A stretch of 64,000 bases of DNA from Alphaproteobacteria bacterium (GTDB taxonomy: Bacteria > Pseudomonadota > Alphaproteobacteria > Micropepsales > Micropepsaceae), in assembly GCA_021325375.1 (NCBI GenBank), contig JAJPHG010000002.1:1-64000 (forward strand), written 5' to 3'. A program made the position numbers and the translations under genes. Under the pieces are notes generated by a model. It searched no databases, was not told the DNA's origin, and saw only the letters and a program-made list of their open reading frames with translations. Below, piece after piece: positions 27,026 through 36,092 of this stretch; position 1 is the stretch's first letter; the number at the start of each line of letters is the position of its first letter.

Positions 27026-27560
27026 GACGACCTCTTTCCCCGTCAAGTTGGCACTTCTCCTTCAGCAGCGCGCGCGCCCGTGCCAGCCTGGACATGACGG
27101 TGCCGACCGGATTGCCCGTGATCTGCGCGATTTCGCGATAGGACATGTCCTCCATTTCCCGCAGCACCAGAACCTCGCGAAAATCCTGCGGCAGCGTGGC
27201 GATCACACTGTTGAGATGACGGCTTCGCTCGGCCTGGATGGCGGCGGCTTCCGGATCCAGATGCTCCGCCATCAATGCGCGATCGTCGGCGGCGATTTCG
27301 TCGTCGGACGGGATCGGAACGTTGAGCTTGGCCTTGGAACTCTGGACAGCCGTCAGGAAGCAATTGCGCACGATGGACATCAACCATGGCTTCACGTCAT
27401 CGCCTCGAACCGAATCGAACGCGCGAAAGGCGCGCAGCATCGCGTCCTGCACGATGTCGTCGGCATCCAACGGCGGACGCGCGAGCCATCTCGCAAGATT
27501 GTATGCCGCATCGAGGTGCGGAAGCGCTTGCGCTTCAAACCGTCGACGCCTGTCACTCAT
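27012..27560 (-). CDS. ECF family RNA polymerase sigma factor
   Basis: 182 residues. Region 2 (AAYNLARWLARPPLDADDIVQ, then DAMLRAFRAFDSVRGD and KPWLMSIVRN; given in parts) binds the -10 element; region 4 (LPQDFREVLVLREMEDMSYR, then EIAQITGNPVGTVMSRLARA) binds the -35. It overlaps the anti-sigma gene by 14 bp. A GGAATAA-N15-GGTCAT motif 50 bp upstream points to autoregulation. Predicted targets are the genes around it (23.2-29.0 kb). Confidence 0.95.
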   Translation of the reverse strand: MSDRRRRFEAQALPHLDAAYNLARWLARPPLDADDIVQDAMLRAFRAFDSVRGDDVKPWLMSIVRNCFLTAVQSSKAKLNVPIPSDDEIAADDRALMAEHLDPEAAAIQAERSRHLNSVIATLPQDFREVLVLREMEDMSYREIAQITGNPVGTVMSRLARARALLKEKCQLDGERGRHAMQ

Positions 27561-27610
27561 TAACTCTGCCCGTCGTCTTGCGCATCGTCTCTGTAGCGGT
27601 TACGTCAGTT

Positions 27611-27638
27611 ATGACCTCGCGTGCCGGCCGTTTATTCC
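27611..27638 (-). promoter_or_regulatory. Predicted autoregulatory promoter of the ECF sigma gene
   Basis: GGAATAA (27638-27632), 15 bases, GGTCAT (27616-27611) on the minus strand, about 50 bp before the sigma start codon. Confidence 0.6.
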
Positions 27639-27718
27639 GCATCGCGGATAATAAGTCGAGCAAAGCGGAGAAAAAGCAGCCGTTACGCGGAATTAATACT
27701 GCCTGACAACTGCCGGCG

Positions 27719-27746
27719 GGAATAAGCCGCTCCATGAATCGGTCTC
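27719..27746 (+). promoter_or_regulatory. Predicted ECF promoter of the delta-60 repeat gene
   Basis: GGAATAA (27719-27725), 15 bases, GGTCTCC from 27741 on the plus strand, about 47 bp before the likely GTG start at 27793. It diverges from the sigma gene promoter. Confidence 0.55.
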
Positions 27747-27792
27747 CAGTTTGTCGCGCATCAACGCCGACGACCAAACTGGAGACAACTCT

Positions 27793-29049
27793 GTGTCAAG
27801 ATCAAGAATGATCGCCGCCCTTGCCGTTGTCGCGGCCGGCGCACTGACCTCACCCGCGCTCGCGCAACCGGGTCAGCTCGACCCGAGATTCGGCAAGAAA
27901 GGCGTCGCGGTGCTGCCTGTGAGCGCTGCGCTCGCGCTCAAAACCCTGCAGCAGCCGGATGGCAAACTCCTGGTGGACGCCCCCGCCGATACCAATAGTG
28001 CCAAAATCGTCCGTCTTCTCCCGAACGGCGCCGTCGACACCTCGTTTGGCACCCAGGGCGTCGTCACGCTGACCGTTCCGAACAACGTGTTCTCGCTGCA
28101 GGGCGACATGCAGCTCCAGCCGGACGGCGCGATCGTCGTTCTCGGCGTCGTGAATGTCCCCGTTCATCGCGGCCCTCTGCATCATGGCGTGGTCGCGCGC
28201 TTTCTCGCCAACGGCACGCTTGACAGCAGCTTCGGCACCAACGGTGTTGTGCAACTGACGGCGCTGGGCGGAGCGCAGACCGACTCGCCGCGCGTCCTGT
28301 TGCTGCAGCCCAATGGCCAAATTCTGATCGCCGACGATTTTTCGTCCGACCAGACGAGCCCGTTGCAGGTGACGCGCCTCAACGGCGACGGCTCGGTGGA
28401 CGCCGGCTTCGGCGACGCCGGCATTGCGACCATCCCGGGCGGCACGGACGGCGCGCCGGAGGCGCTGGCCTTGCAGAACGACGGCAAGGTTCTTGCCATC
28501 GAATCCACGCCCACGCTGGCATCGGCGACCCGGCTGCTGCGGGACGGCACGATCGATACGGACACCACGCCCGGCACCGTCATCGCCAGCACCGCCGCGC
28601 AGGCACAGATCAGCGTTGTGCCCCCGCTGGCCGTGCAATCGGACGATAGCTATATCACCGAACGGGCGACCGGGCCGCAACTGCAGCAGTTCCAGCTGCA
28701 GCGGTCCACTCTGACAAACTCGCGGGACCACTCCTTCAAGAGCCCGGTGATCAAGTATGGCCCCGGTATTGTGAACCTGAGCCAGGACTACGCGAATTTG
28801 GTGCAGGCGGACGGGAGCATCCTCGCCGTCGGTCGTTTCTTCCGGGCGCCGAATGAATATTTCGGCATGGCGCGCGTGCTCGCCAACGGCGCGCTCGATG
28901 CGAGTTTCGGCAAGAACGGGGAAGTTCTGACGGCATTTCCCGGCAACAACGCGCTGGCCACCGCCGTCGGCCTGCAAGCCGATGGCAATATCGTGGTCGC
29001 CGGCACGTCCGACGGCAAACTCGCTGTTGCCCGCTATCTGGGGCAATAA
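27793..29049 (+). CDS. Delta-60 repeat secreted protein
   Basis: 418 residues from GTG 27793 (GGAG eight bases upstream); ATG 27808 is the alternative. A signal peptide (IAALAVVAAGALTSPALA) precedes repeats of about 50-60 residues, each with a G-x-[LV]D-xx-FG-xx-G core: QLDPRFGKKGV, AVDTSFGTQGV, TLDSSFGTNGV, SVDAGFGDAGI, ALDASFGKNGE. This is the 'delta-60' repeat, thought to form a secreted beta-propeller. Function unknown. It is divergent from the sigma gene, with a matching promoter motif, so it is a predicted regulon member. Confidence 0.85.
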   Translation: MSRSRMIAALAVVAAGALTSPALAQPGQLDPRFGKKGVAVLPVSAALALKTLQQPDGKLLVDAPADTNSAKIVRLLPNGAVDTSFGTQGVVTLTVPNNVFSLQGDMQLQPDGAIVVLGVVNVPVHRGPLHHGVVARFLANGTLDSSFGTNGVVQLTALGGAQTDSPRVLLLQPNGQILIADDFSSDQTSPLQVTRLNGDGSVDAGFGDAGIATIPGGTDGAPEALALQNDGKVLAIESTPTLASATRLLRDGTIDTDTTPGTVIASTAAQAQISVVPPLAVQSDDSYITERATGPQLQQFQLQRSTLTNSRDHSFKSPVIKYGPGIVNLSQDYANLVQADGSILAVGRFFRAPNEYFGMARVLANGALDASFGKNGEVLTAFPGNNALATAVGLQADGNIVVAGTSDGKLAVARYLGQ

Positions 29050-29076
29050 GACTTCGGCCCAATCTTGTGTGACGTC

Positions 29077-29100
29077 GGGGCGCCGGCTTGCCGACGCCCC
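29077..29100. terminator. Hairpin between convergent genes, possible terminator
   Basis: GGGGCGCCGGCTTGCCGACGCCCC folds with one mismatch pair. It sits between the delta-60 gene and the AraC-type gene, which converge, so it could end both. There is no T-run on either side, which weakens the call. Confidence 0.4.
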
Positions 29101-29104
29101 GGTA

Positions 29105-30037
29105 TCAATCGACAACCATCCTGCGCCAGGCGCCGGGGCTTGTTCCGGCATGACGCGTGAACACGCGAGTGAGGTGGCTCCGATCGGCGAAGCCGCAGGA
29201 ACGAGCGATCGAGGACATCGATGCATCGCGATTGCGAAGCATGGCTTTGGCGGCTTCGATCCGGGCCTGAAGCAGCCACGCGTGCGGAGAAATGCCGGTC
29301 GATTTGCTGAATGCCCGCGAGAAGTGGCTGACCGACAGCCCACAAGCCGCGGCAACGTCCTTCAGGGGCGTCGCGCCGGCGAGATCGCTCACAATCAATT
29401 CCTTGGCCCGCCGTTCCTGCCATGGAGCGAGTCCGCCTTTTGGCGGCCTCGAAGCGGCCGGCATTTCTCCATAGGCCTGTGCGACATGTACCGCAAAAGC
29501 GGACATCAGATGATCCGTAAAAAGACGATTCACGCGCTCGGGCGCCCGCAAGGCAGGCAACAGCGCCAAACCGATATGCTCAACCGTTTTGTCAACCGTT
29601 CCGAGGCCGGGTTCGTAGCGAAGTTCGGCGATGCGCGGCACATTGGCCTGATCGGCCACCGCGTCGAGAGTCGCGCGCGGCAGATACCAGATAAGCGAGT
29701 GGATTTTCTTGTCCATCATCGCCAGCGGCTCACGCTTCAGGTCCTGGATGGTCGTTTCGCCCGCTCGCAACGAGATGGCCGAAACCTGATGCCCATCTTC
29801 CCAATAGGCATTGTTGGGGATCTCGTGCAGCATCAGACAGATCGTATAGGCATCGACGCGCGGTATCGGATCCGACAATCGCTGAAGCGGCTCAGTCACG
29901 CGAAGCTCGGTGACCGCGACCTCCGTGCCTTGCAGCGTTCGCGTCCTGATGAAAGGAGCGTCACCGGCTCCAAACTTTTTGCCGAAGCTTGGACCGTAAA
30001 GACCCGCGGCGGCCTGCGAACCCTGGCCCGCGCTCAT
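29105..30037 (-). CDS. AraC family transcriptional regulator
   Basis: 310 residues. The C-terminal 100 residues hold two helix-turn-helix motifs of the AraC type (LKDVAAACGLSVSHFSRAFS and MSSIARSCGFADRSHLTRVF), ending in the usual GTSPGAWRR. The N-terminal 190 residues form a ligand-sensing part with no clear subfamily. It lies 95 bp downstream of the molybdenum oxidoreductase operon on the same strand and might control it, but no site is visible. Confidence 0.9.
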   Translation of the reverse strand: MSAGQGSQAAAGLYGPSFGKKFGAGDAPFIRTRTLQGTEVAVTELRVTEPLQRLSDPIPRVDAYTICLMLHEIPNNAYWEDGHQVSAISLRAGETTIQDLKREPLAMMDKKIHSLIWYLPRATLDAVADQANVPRIAELRYEPGLGTVDKTVEHIGLALLPALRAPERVNRLFTDHLMSAFAVHVAQAYGEMPAASRPPKGGLAPWQERRAKELIVSDLAGATPLKDVAAACGLSVSHFSRAFSKSTGISPHAWLLQARIEAAKAMLRNRDASMSSIARSCGFADRSHLTRVFTRHAGTSPGAWRRMVVD

Positions 30038-30132
30038 CCCGCCTCCAATCCGAAGCCGAACAATCGTCGGCGATGAAGGATAGGACGAAATGTCCTTGCA
30101 TCCAAATCGGGCCGCTGCGGCGCGGTAACCCT

Positions 30133-32316
30133 TTAGGCGATCAGCTTTTCCGGCGTGATCGGCAAGTCGCGAATCCGCTTGCCTGTCGCATGGAAGACTG
30201 CGTTGGCCACCGCGGCAGCGACGCCGGTGGCACCCAGCTCACCTATGCCCTTGCCGCCGATGGGGCTCGCTTTCTCGTCGACCTCGTCGACGAAGTGGAC
30301 GGTTATGTCGGAGGGAATATCGGCGTTCACGGGGATCGCAACACCGGCGAGGTTTTTCGAGAGGAAGCGTCCGAGCGAGGGCTCGAACGCGCTCTGCTCC
30401 ATCGCGGCCATGCCCCATCCCCACACGATCCCCCCGAGAAGCTGGGCACGCGCCGTGCGCGGATTGACGATACGGCCAACGCTGTAGCTGCCGACGGCGC
30501 GGCGCAAGCGCAGCAAGCCCAACTCGGGATCGACGCCGACCTCGACGAAGATCGCCCCGAACGTCCGCATGGAATAGCCCGCGCCGTGCTTGGTCGGATC
30601 GAACGAACCGGTGCCGACGATTTCAGATTCCCCGGCTCGCTCCAGGATATCCGCGACGGAGAAACTCTCGGCGGCGCCTGTTCGGCCGATGCGGCCGTCG
30701 GCCATGCAGACTTCCGCAGGCGATAGATTTGCCATTCGCGCGAGCCTATTGCGAACATCTTGTGCCGCGGCAAGCACAGCCGCGCCAACGCCCATCGTGG
30801 AGGACGAACCGTAGGTCGGGCCCGCTTCGGGAAGTGTGGTGTCGCCCATCTTGAACTCGATCGCGCTGACAGGAATGCCCAGAACATCGGCGGCGATTTG
30901 CGGGAAGATCGTAAGAACGCCGGTGCCGATGTCCTGCGTTCCGGTTTCAACGACCGCCGATCCGTCGCGGCGCAGGCGCACTTGCGCGCGGGAGGGAAAC
31001 CGGAACGTGCCCATGAGACAGCTCGCCATGCCTTGGCCGACGATCCAGTCGCCGTCGCGCCATGGGAAACGCGGACGGTCGCGCCAGCCGAACAGGCGCG
31101 CGCCCTCTTCATACGCATCGCGCAACTTCTTTGAAGACCAGGGAGCTCCCGTGGCGGGGTCGGTCTCGGCGTAGTTGGCGAGCCGCAAATCGAGCGGATC
31201 CATGCCGAGATCGACGGCGAGTTCATCCATCGCGCTCTCAAGCGCCCACATGCCCGGCCCTTCGCCGGGAGCACGCATCGCCGTCGGCATCGCCACGTTG
31301 GCACGCTCGGCGCGTTGCCGCAGCCACATGGTCGGCGTGGCATAGAGCGCTTTCGATGCTTCGGTCGCGGCTTCGATATAGTCGTCGGTTACCGTCGCAA
31401 GATTGACGACATCATGCGTGATTCCCGTGAGGATGCCCTTTTCATCGGCGCCGAGGCCCATTTTCTGCACGATGCGCGGCTGGTAACCGAGGAACGAATA
31501 CATGTTCGCCCGCGAGAGCGCGATGCGCACGGGGCGACCGGCAATCCGGGCGGCCTGCGCGGCGAGAGCTTCGTGCGCGCCGATCAAGCCCTTCACCCCA
31601 AACGCCCCGCCGGTGTGCTGCGAGATGACGCGCACCGACGCGGGCGGAATCCCGAAAAGCGCGGCCAAGCCTCGCTGCACGGCGAATACGTGCTGCGTGG
31701 AGTCATAGACCGTAAGTGCGTCACCCTCCCAAAGCGCCAGGACCGCGGAGGTCTCCATCGGATTGTGATGGCGGGACGGCTGCGAATAGACGGTCGCGAC
31801 AGTCTTTGGAGCCTTCGCAAGATTGTGGACCGCGTCTCCCTTCGAGAATTCCGGTTCCAAAAAGAAGTAGCCGGTGTTTCGCGGGGGCTCAGCGGCTCGG
31901 TCGATCTCCGGCCACGCCAGTGCCACCGGCATCGTCGCCTTCGTCGGCGCGTAGCGGACCTGCACCTTGCGCGCACCGGCTTCGGCAGCTTCGAGCGACT
32001 CGGCGAGGACAAGAGCGACGACTTGGCCTTCGTGCCGGATCTGATCGTCCTGCAGGGGAAGGAAACTGTGTGCGAAAGGCGGCCCTGCTATCGGCGTTCG
32101 GGCGCGGGGCATGTCCTCATGCGTGAGCACACGGACGACACCGGCCTCCAGCATTGCGCCGCCTTTGTCGATCCCGGTCACTTTCCCGGCGGGAATGCTC
32201 GCTGTGACAAGAACCCCATAAAGCATGTTCGCGGCGCGCAAATCGGCCGTGTAGCGCGCAGTCCCCGTGACCTTTATCGGTCCGTCGATGCGGGAAAAAG
32301 GTTCTCCGATGCTCAT
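30133..32316 (-). CDS. Xanthine dehydrogenase family, molybdopterin-binding subunit (PaoC-like)
   Basis: 727 residues from ATG 32316. Begins with GEPFSRIDGPIKVTGTARYT, the standard start of this subunit, and has QHTGGAFGVKGLIGAHEALA and TAMRAPGEGPGMWALESAMD lining the molybdenum pterin, with GIGELGATGVAAAVANAVFH near the C-terminus, which holds the catalytic Glu. It oxidises aldehydes or N-heterocycles by hydroxylation at the Mo centre. Start overlaps the FAD subunit stop by 4 bp. Together with the two genes upstream it forms a complete enzyme. Confidence 0.94.
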   Translation of the reverse strand: MSIGEPFSRIDGPIKVTGTARYTADLRAANMLYGVLVTASIPAGKVTGIDKGGAMLEAGVVRVLTHEDMPRARTPIAGPPFAHSFLPLQDDQIRHEGQVVALVLAESLEAAEAGARKVQVRYAPTKATMPVALAWPEIDRAAEPPRNTGYFFLEPEFSKGDAVHNLAKAPKTVATVYSQPSRHHNPMETSAVLALWEGDALTVYDSTQHVFAVQRGLAALFGIPPASVRVISQHTGGAFGVKGLIGAHEALAAQAARIAGRPVRIALSRANMYSFLGYQPRIVQKMGLGADEKGILTGITHDVVNLATVTDDYIEAATEASKALYATPTMWLRQRAERANVAMPTAMRAPGEGPGMWALESAMDELAVDLGMDPLDLRLANYAETDPATGAPWSSKKLRDAYEEGARLFGWRDRPRFPWRDGDWIVGQGMASCLMGTFRFPSRAQVRLRRDGSAVVETGTQDIGTGVLTIFPQIAADVLGIPVSAIEFKMGDTTLPEAGPTYGSSSTMGVGAAVLAAAQDVRNRLARMANLSPAEVCMADGRIGRTGAAESFSVADILERAGESEIVGTGSFDPTKHGAGYSMRTFGAIFVEVGVDPELGLLRLRRAVGSYSVGRIVNPRTARAQLLGGIVWGWGMAAMEQSAFEPSLGRFLSKNLAGVAIPVNADIPSDITVHFVDEVDEKASPIGGKGIGELGATGVAAAVANAVFHATGKRIRDLPITPEKLIA

Positions 32317-33302
32317 GGCGAAGCCCTTGCGGCGAGCCGAACGGCCCGCACAGCCGCGTTCTTGGCGAGTGTGATCTTGTATGCGCTGTGCGTGAGGGCC
32401 TTGGCTTCCCCGAATGAGCCTTCGATGATCTTTCGGATCGCGGCATTGTCGTTTGCGGAAACGCCCACCAGAGAGTGTTCTGCCTCCGTCAGCCGCCACG
32501 GCTTGAGCGCAACCGAGCCCAGCGCAATGCGCGCGCGGGAGATGCGCTCTCCTTCCAAGTCGAGAGCAACCGCAGCCGACACGACGGCGTATTCATAGGA
32601 TTCTCGTTCACGAAGCTTGAGGTATGCCGAATGGGGCGCAGCGGCGGGAAGTTCGATTCCCACGATCAGCTCGCCATGCCGGAGCGCGTTCTCGATGTGC
32701 GGCGTGTCGCCGGGAAGGATATGGAAATCTGTTGCCTCGATGCGTCGTTCGCCCTCCCTGTGCACGGTGACGAAAATGGCGTCCAACGCGACAAGCGCCG
32801 TTGCGGGGTCCGATGGTTGAGTGGCAACACAGGACTCATTCCAGCCGAAGATCGCATGTCTGTCGTTGATGCCGTTCAACGCCGAACAGCCGGAGCCGGG
32901 ATTGCGCTTGTTGCAAGGTAACGCCTCCTCGGCGCGGAAGTAGCCGCAGCGCGTCTTCTGAAAGGGATTGCCGCCGATCGTCGCGAGATTGCGAAGCTGG
33001 GCGGAAGCCGACTTCAGGATTGCCTGAGAAAGCACCGGATAGCCCCGCGCTACGTCATCGTTCAGGGCGACGTCATTGAGCCGCGCAAGCGCCCCGATGC
33101 GAAGGCCTCCGCCCGGCAGACGCGCAATCTCGGCGAGCCCTGTCAGTTGGGTGAGATCGATCACACGCTCAGGCTTCGCGATGCCAAGCCGAAGCCAGTT
33201 CAAAAGCTCGGTGCCGCCGGCGAGGAAGACGGTGTTCGGGCCGCTGCCCTCCGCCAGCGCATCTTCTATGCCGGACGCGCGGCCGTATGCGAAGGAGTCC
33301 AT
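32313..33302 (-). CDS. Xanthine dehydrogenase family, FAD-binding subunit (PaoB-like)
   Basis: 329 residues from ATG 33302. FLAGGTELLNWLRLGIAKPE and LATIGGNPFQKTRCGYFR bind FAD; the following ALPCNKRNPGSGCSALNGIN carries the extra cysteines that in PaoB/YagS hold a [4Fe-4S] cluster absent from ordinary xanthine dehydrogenases. The C-terminal CO-dehydrogenase flavoprotein domain is complete. It passes electrons from the 2Fe-2S subunit to the acceptor. Start overlaps the 2Fe-2S subunit stop by one base; the stop overlaps the next start. Confidence 0.94.
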   Translation of the reverse strand: MDSFAYGRASGIEDALAEGSGPNTVFLAGGTELLNWLRLGIAKPERVIDLTQLTGLAEIARLPGGGLRIGALARLNDVALNDDVARGYPVLSQAILKSASAQLRNLATIGGNPFQKTRCGYFRAEEALPCNKRNPGSGCSALNGINDRHAIFGWNESCVATQPSDPATALVALDAIFVTVHREGERRIEATDFHILPGDTPHIENALRHGELIVGIELPAAAPHSAYLKLRERESYEYAVVSAAVALDLEGERISRARIALGSVALKPWRLTEAEHSLVGVSANDNAAIRKIIEGSFGEAKALTHSAYKITLAKNAAVRAVRLAARASP

Positions 33303-33784
33303 CACCCCTCCTTCACGCGTATCGCCGCCTCGACAGCCGCGACGATCTGGGGATAGGACGAGCACCGGCAAAGATTGCCGCTCATCCATTCGCGAATTTC
33401 CGCTTCCGATCTCGTATGCCCTTCGCGGATGAGCGCAACGGTGGACATCACCTGTCCCGGCGTGCAAAAGCCGCATTGGAACGCGTCGTGATCGATGAAG
33501 GCTTGCTGAACCGGATGGAGCTTGCCGGCGGCAGCGAGACCTTCAATCGTCGTCACCTCCGCGCCGTCGGCCGACGCGGCGAGGACAAGGCAACTATTCA
33601 CGCGCCGTCCGTTCAAATGGACGGTGCAGGCGCCGCATTCGCCGAAATTGCAGCCCTTCTTGGTTCCCGTGAGCGCCAAGTGCTCGCGCAACAAATCGAG
33701 CAGCGTGGTGCGCGCGTCGACTCGCATTTGGCGGTCAAGGCCATTGATGCGCAAAACCACCGTCAAATGCTGCCGAAATTCCAT
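33302..33784 (-). CDS. Xanthine dehydrogenase family, 2Fe-2S subunit (PaoA-like)
   Basis: 160 residues from ATG 33784, picked because LTVVLRINGLDRQMRVDART is the usual beginning; the frame is open 160 bp further up without homology. Two clusters: plant-type GCNFGECGACTVHLNGRRVN, and CGFCTPGQ with NLCRCSSYPQ. E. coli PaoA has a Tat signal; none is evident here from this start, so the enzyme may stay in the cytosol. First gene of the three-gene operon. Confidence 0.93.
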   Translation of the reverse strand: MEFRQHLTVVLRINGLDRQMRVDARTTLLDLLREHLALTGTKKGCNFGECGACTVHLNGRRVNSCLVLAASADGAEVTTIEGLAAAGKLHPVQQAFIDHDAFQCGFCTPGQVMSTVALIREGHTRSEAEIREWMSGNLCRCSSYPQIVAAVEAAIRVKEG

Positions 33785-34048
33785 GCGCTGGCAAACCCGG
33801 CTTTGGTCCCGTTCGCGTGTACAGAAACGCTCCAGCGCCTCATAGCCAAGAGTGGGCACCAGTTCCCGAGAGACTTTTGCGCAGAATCCTGCACGATATG
33901 CACGGATTGTACTCGCGGCATTGTGGGACGCTCGCGCGGCGACCATTGAGCCGGCGATCTTGCGTAGCGAAAGCGATAAAGACCGTCAGGTCGAACAAAT
34001 CGCCGTCCCCTCGCCTCGGCACGGAGAATTTTCGGCCCCGCCGGTCCT

Positions 34049-34990
34049 TCACGGTTTTTCCACCGGTCGCGGTATTCCGAGCTCGCCCGGCGCGCATTCC
34101 AGGTTCGCACGGTCCCATTTTCCTCCATTCGCCGCTGCTTCGTATGTGCTCTGAAGAAAATCCAGCAGCGCCGTTCTTGGATCAGGTGCCGTCCGAACGG
34201 CTTCGTAAGGCAGGATGTACTCGCCGAGCTCTTTGCTGAAGAACGCCTGTGGCGGGCTCACGGGCGCCAAAGCGAAGCCGTCCGGCGCGGGATAGGCATA
34301 GGAATAGAATGCCGGATAGTCGATTGCCCCGCCGCCCGGCCAGAAGCCGGCGCTCGACACTTCATGCGAATAGGCCTCGCGCACCACCGCGTCGGATAGA
34401 TGCGGAACCGCGCCGGAATGCAGCGGAGCCCGGCGCCCAGAGAACCGGGTGACCGCAAGGTCGAAGCTGCCCCAGAAGAAATGCACCGGGCTCGCTTTTC
34501 CAAGAAAGGCGGTACGAAAATGCGAGAACACCTCGTGCGAGCGCAACAGCGCGCGCCAGAATCGATTGGCGTAATCGCGGTCGTAAGCCGCATGTGTCGT
34601 ATCCCGATCAAACGGGATTGCGTCGACTATTTCATTCGGTATCTCGTTGATGAGCACGTTTATGCCGAGCTCGGACAGGGCGTGGAGATATTCGCCGTAG
34701 AACTCAGCCACGGTCATCGGCCGCAGCATCAACTGGCGGGAATGACCATCCGCGCTGCGCAGCCACAGGACATGATCCATGAAATCGAATTCGACCTGAA
34801 AGTCTCGTTCCGCCGTACTGATGAGCGGCGTCGCGAGGCCTCGGGCCGTCACGCGCAACGTGACGTGCCACGCGTGATTGAGCCACGGCGTGAGCATCAG
34901 CCGCGTCTTGCCGACGATCTGCGTCCAGAGCTGCAGCGTGGCGCTTGTGTCCTTCCACGCCGCATAGGGCAATTCCGGCCATCGCTCCAT
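34049..34990 (-). CDS. DUF5996 family protein
   Basis: 313 residues from ATG 34990 (AAAGGTCTCGAG upstream). Starts WPELPYAAWKDTSATLQLWT and contains FWGSFDLAVTRFSGRRAP and a tail with FLQSTYEAAANGGKWDRANL, the pattern of DUF5996 proteins. They are soluble and of unknown function. It follows the HxlR gene by 11 bp, so they are probably co-transcribed. The 264 bp between this gene and the 2Fe-2S subunit show no gene. Confidence 0.85.
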   Translation of the reverse strand: MERWPELPYAAWKDTSATLQLWTQIVGKTRLMLTPWLNHAWHVTLRVTARGLATPLISTAERDFQVEFDFMDHVLWLRSADGHSRQLMLRPMTVAEFYGEYLHALSELGINVLINEIPNEIVDAIPFDRDTTHAAYDRDYANRFWRALLRSHEVFSHFRTAFLGKASPVHFFWGSFDLAVTRFSGRRAPLHSGAVPHLSDAVVREAYSHEVSSAGFWPGGGAIDYPAFYSYAYPAPDGFALAPVSPPQAFFSKELGEYILPYEAVRTAPDPRTALLDFLQSTYEAAANGGKWDRANLECAPGELGIPRPVEKP

Positions 34991-35001
34991 CTCGAGACCT
35001 T

Positions 35002-35412
35002 TCAGGGCTTTTTGCGATCGAACTTCGTCCGCGCCGCGTGGATGTCCTTCACATGGCCCCGCGCCCACAGGCCGAGCGGCTCGACGGCTTGCCATAGCGA
35101 GCGGCCGAGCGCGGTCAGCTCGTAATTCACGCGCGGCGGAATGGTGGGATAGACGGTGCGTGTGACGAGCCCGTCGCGCTCCAACCCCCGGAGCGTCAGC
35201 GTCAGCATCCTTTGCGAAATGCCGCCCACCATCCGCTTGATCTCGTTGAAGCGCTTGGTGCCGTCGCCCAGGAGCACGATGATGAGCACGCTCCATTTGT
35301 CGCCGATGCGGGCCAGCACCGAGCTGACGGCACGGCAATCCTCCGACGCGCGGTCGGGAAGCTGGACGGTCACCTGGCTGTGCTCCGGTATCGTTTTTGT
35401 GCCTTCTTGCAA
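35002..35412 (-). CDS. HxlR family transcriptional regulator
   Basis: 136 residues. A winged helix with the HxlR signature: [20 protein letters not shown], then [40 protein letters not shown] and [11 protein letters not shown]. Such proteins sense quinones, aldehydes or redox stress and repress a divergent detoxification gene. Divergent from the azoreductase gene, with an inverted repeat between them. Confidence 0.93.
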   Translation of the reverse strand: MQEGTKTIPEHSQVTVQLPDRASEDCRAVSSVLARIGDKWSVLIIVLLGDGTKRFNEIKRMVGGISQRMLTLTLRGLERDGLVTRTVYPTIPPRVNYELTALGRSLWQAVEPLGLWARGHVKDIHAARTKFDRKKP

Positions 35413-35424
35413 GGCCTAGCACCG

Positions 35425-35447
35425 GTTACCCATATAGTCCAGGTAAC
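35425..35447. promoter_or_regulatory. Inverted repeat, candidate HxlR operator
   Basis: GTTACC-N11-GGTAAC, a perfect dyad midway between the divergent HxlR (start 35412) and azoreductase (start 35472) genes. Position and symmetry fit a dimeric repressor site. Confidence 0.55.
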
Positions 35448-35471
35448 AATTCCATACCTAGGACGGACACC

Positions 35472-36083
35472 ATGAAACTCCTCCATATCGACGCCAGCAT
35501 TCTGGGCGCCAATTCCGCCAGCCGGCAGGTTTCCGGCGCGGTCGTGAACAAGCTGCGCAAGACCACGCCCGGGATCGAGGTCGCCTACCGCGATCTCGCC
35601 GCGCAGCCACTGTTGCATCTTTCGGGCGAGCATCTCGCCGCCGCGCAGGGCGCAACGCCGGAATCGCCGGCGGTGCTTGGAGACGTCGCCGCCAGTCAGG
35701 CCGCACTAAATGAGTTTCTCGCTGCGGATATCGTGGTCATCGGCGCACCGATGTACAATTTCACGATCCCCAGCCAGCTCAAGGCCTGGATCGACCGCAT
35801 CGTCGTGGCTGGGAAGACCTTTCGCTACGGCGCCGCCGGACCCGAAGGGTTGGCGGGCAGCAAGCGCGTGATCATCGCGATATCGCGCGGCGGTTTCTAC
35901 GGCGCGGGCACGCCGGCGGCCGCGCTCGAACATCTCGAGACCTATCTCCGCGCCGTGTTCGCGTTCATCGGCGTGACCGATCTCGAGATCATCGTCGCCG
36001 AAGGTCTTCAGATCGGCGCGGAGCAGCGCGCGAAGGCGATGCGCGGCGCGCTCGAGGCGGCAACCAGCCTGCGCGCAGCTTGA
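35472..36083 (+). CDS. azoR: FMN-dependent NADH:quinone oxidoreductase / azoreductase
   Basis: 203 residues from ATG 35472. Flavodoxin-like fold: [20 protein letters not shown] at the N-terminus, [20 protein letters not shown] and [20 protein letters not shown], ending in ITDLE-type [14 protein letters not shown]. AzoR enzymes reduce quinones and azo bonds by two electrons with NADH and FMN, protecting from thiol and quinone stress. Controlled most likely by the divergent HxlR. Confidence 0.93.
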   Translation: MKLLHIDASILGANSASRQVSGAVVNKLRKTTPGIEVAYRDLAAQPLLHLSGEHLAAAQGATPESPAVLGDVAASQAALNEFLAADIVVIGAPMYNFTIPSQLKAWIDRIVVAGKTFRYGAAGPEGLAGSKRVIIAISRGGFYGAGTPAAALEHLETYLRAVFAFIGVTDLEIIVAEGLQIGAEQRAKAMRGALEAATSLRAA

Positions 36084-36092
36084 GGCCGCGCC

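Noticed and set aside
34049-35422. A single 457-codon frame covering both hxlR and DUF5996
   Set aside because: The upper part is in the wrong frame for HxlR and shows only basic low-complexity residues; DUF5996 has its own start at 34990 with a ribosome site, and HxlR ends at 35002.
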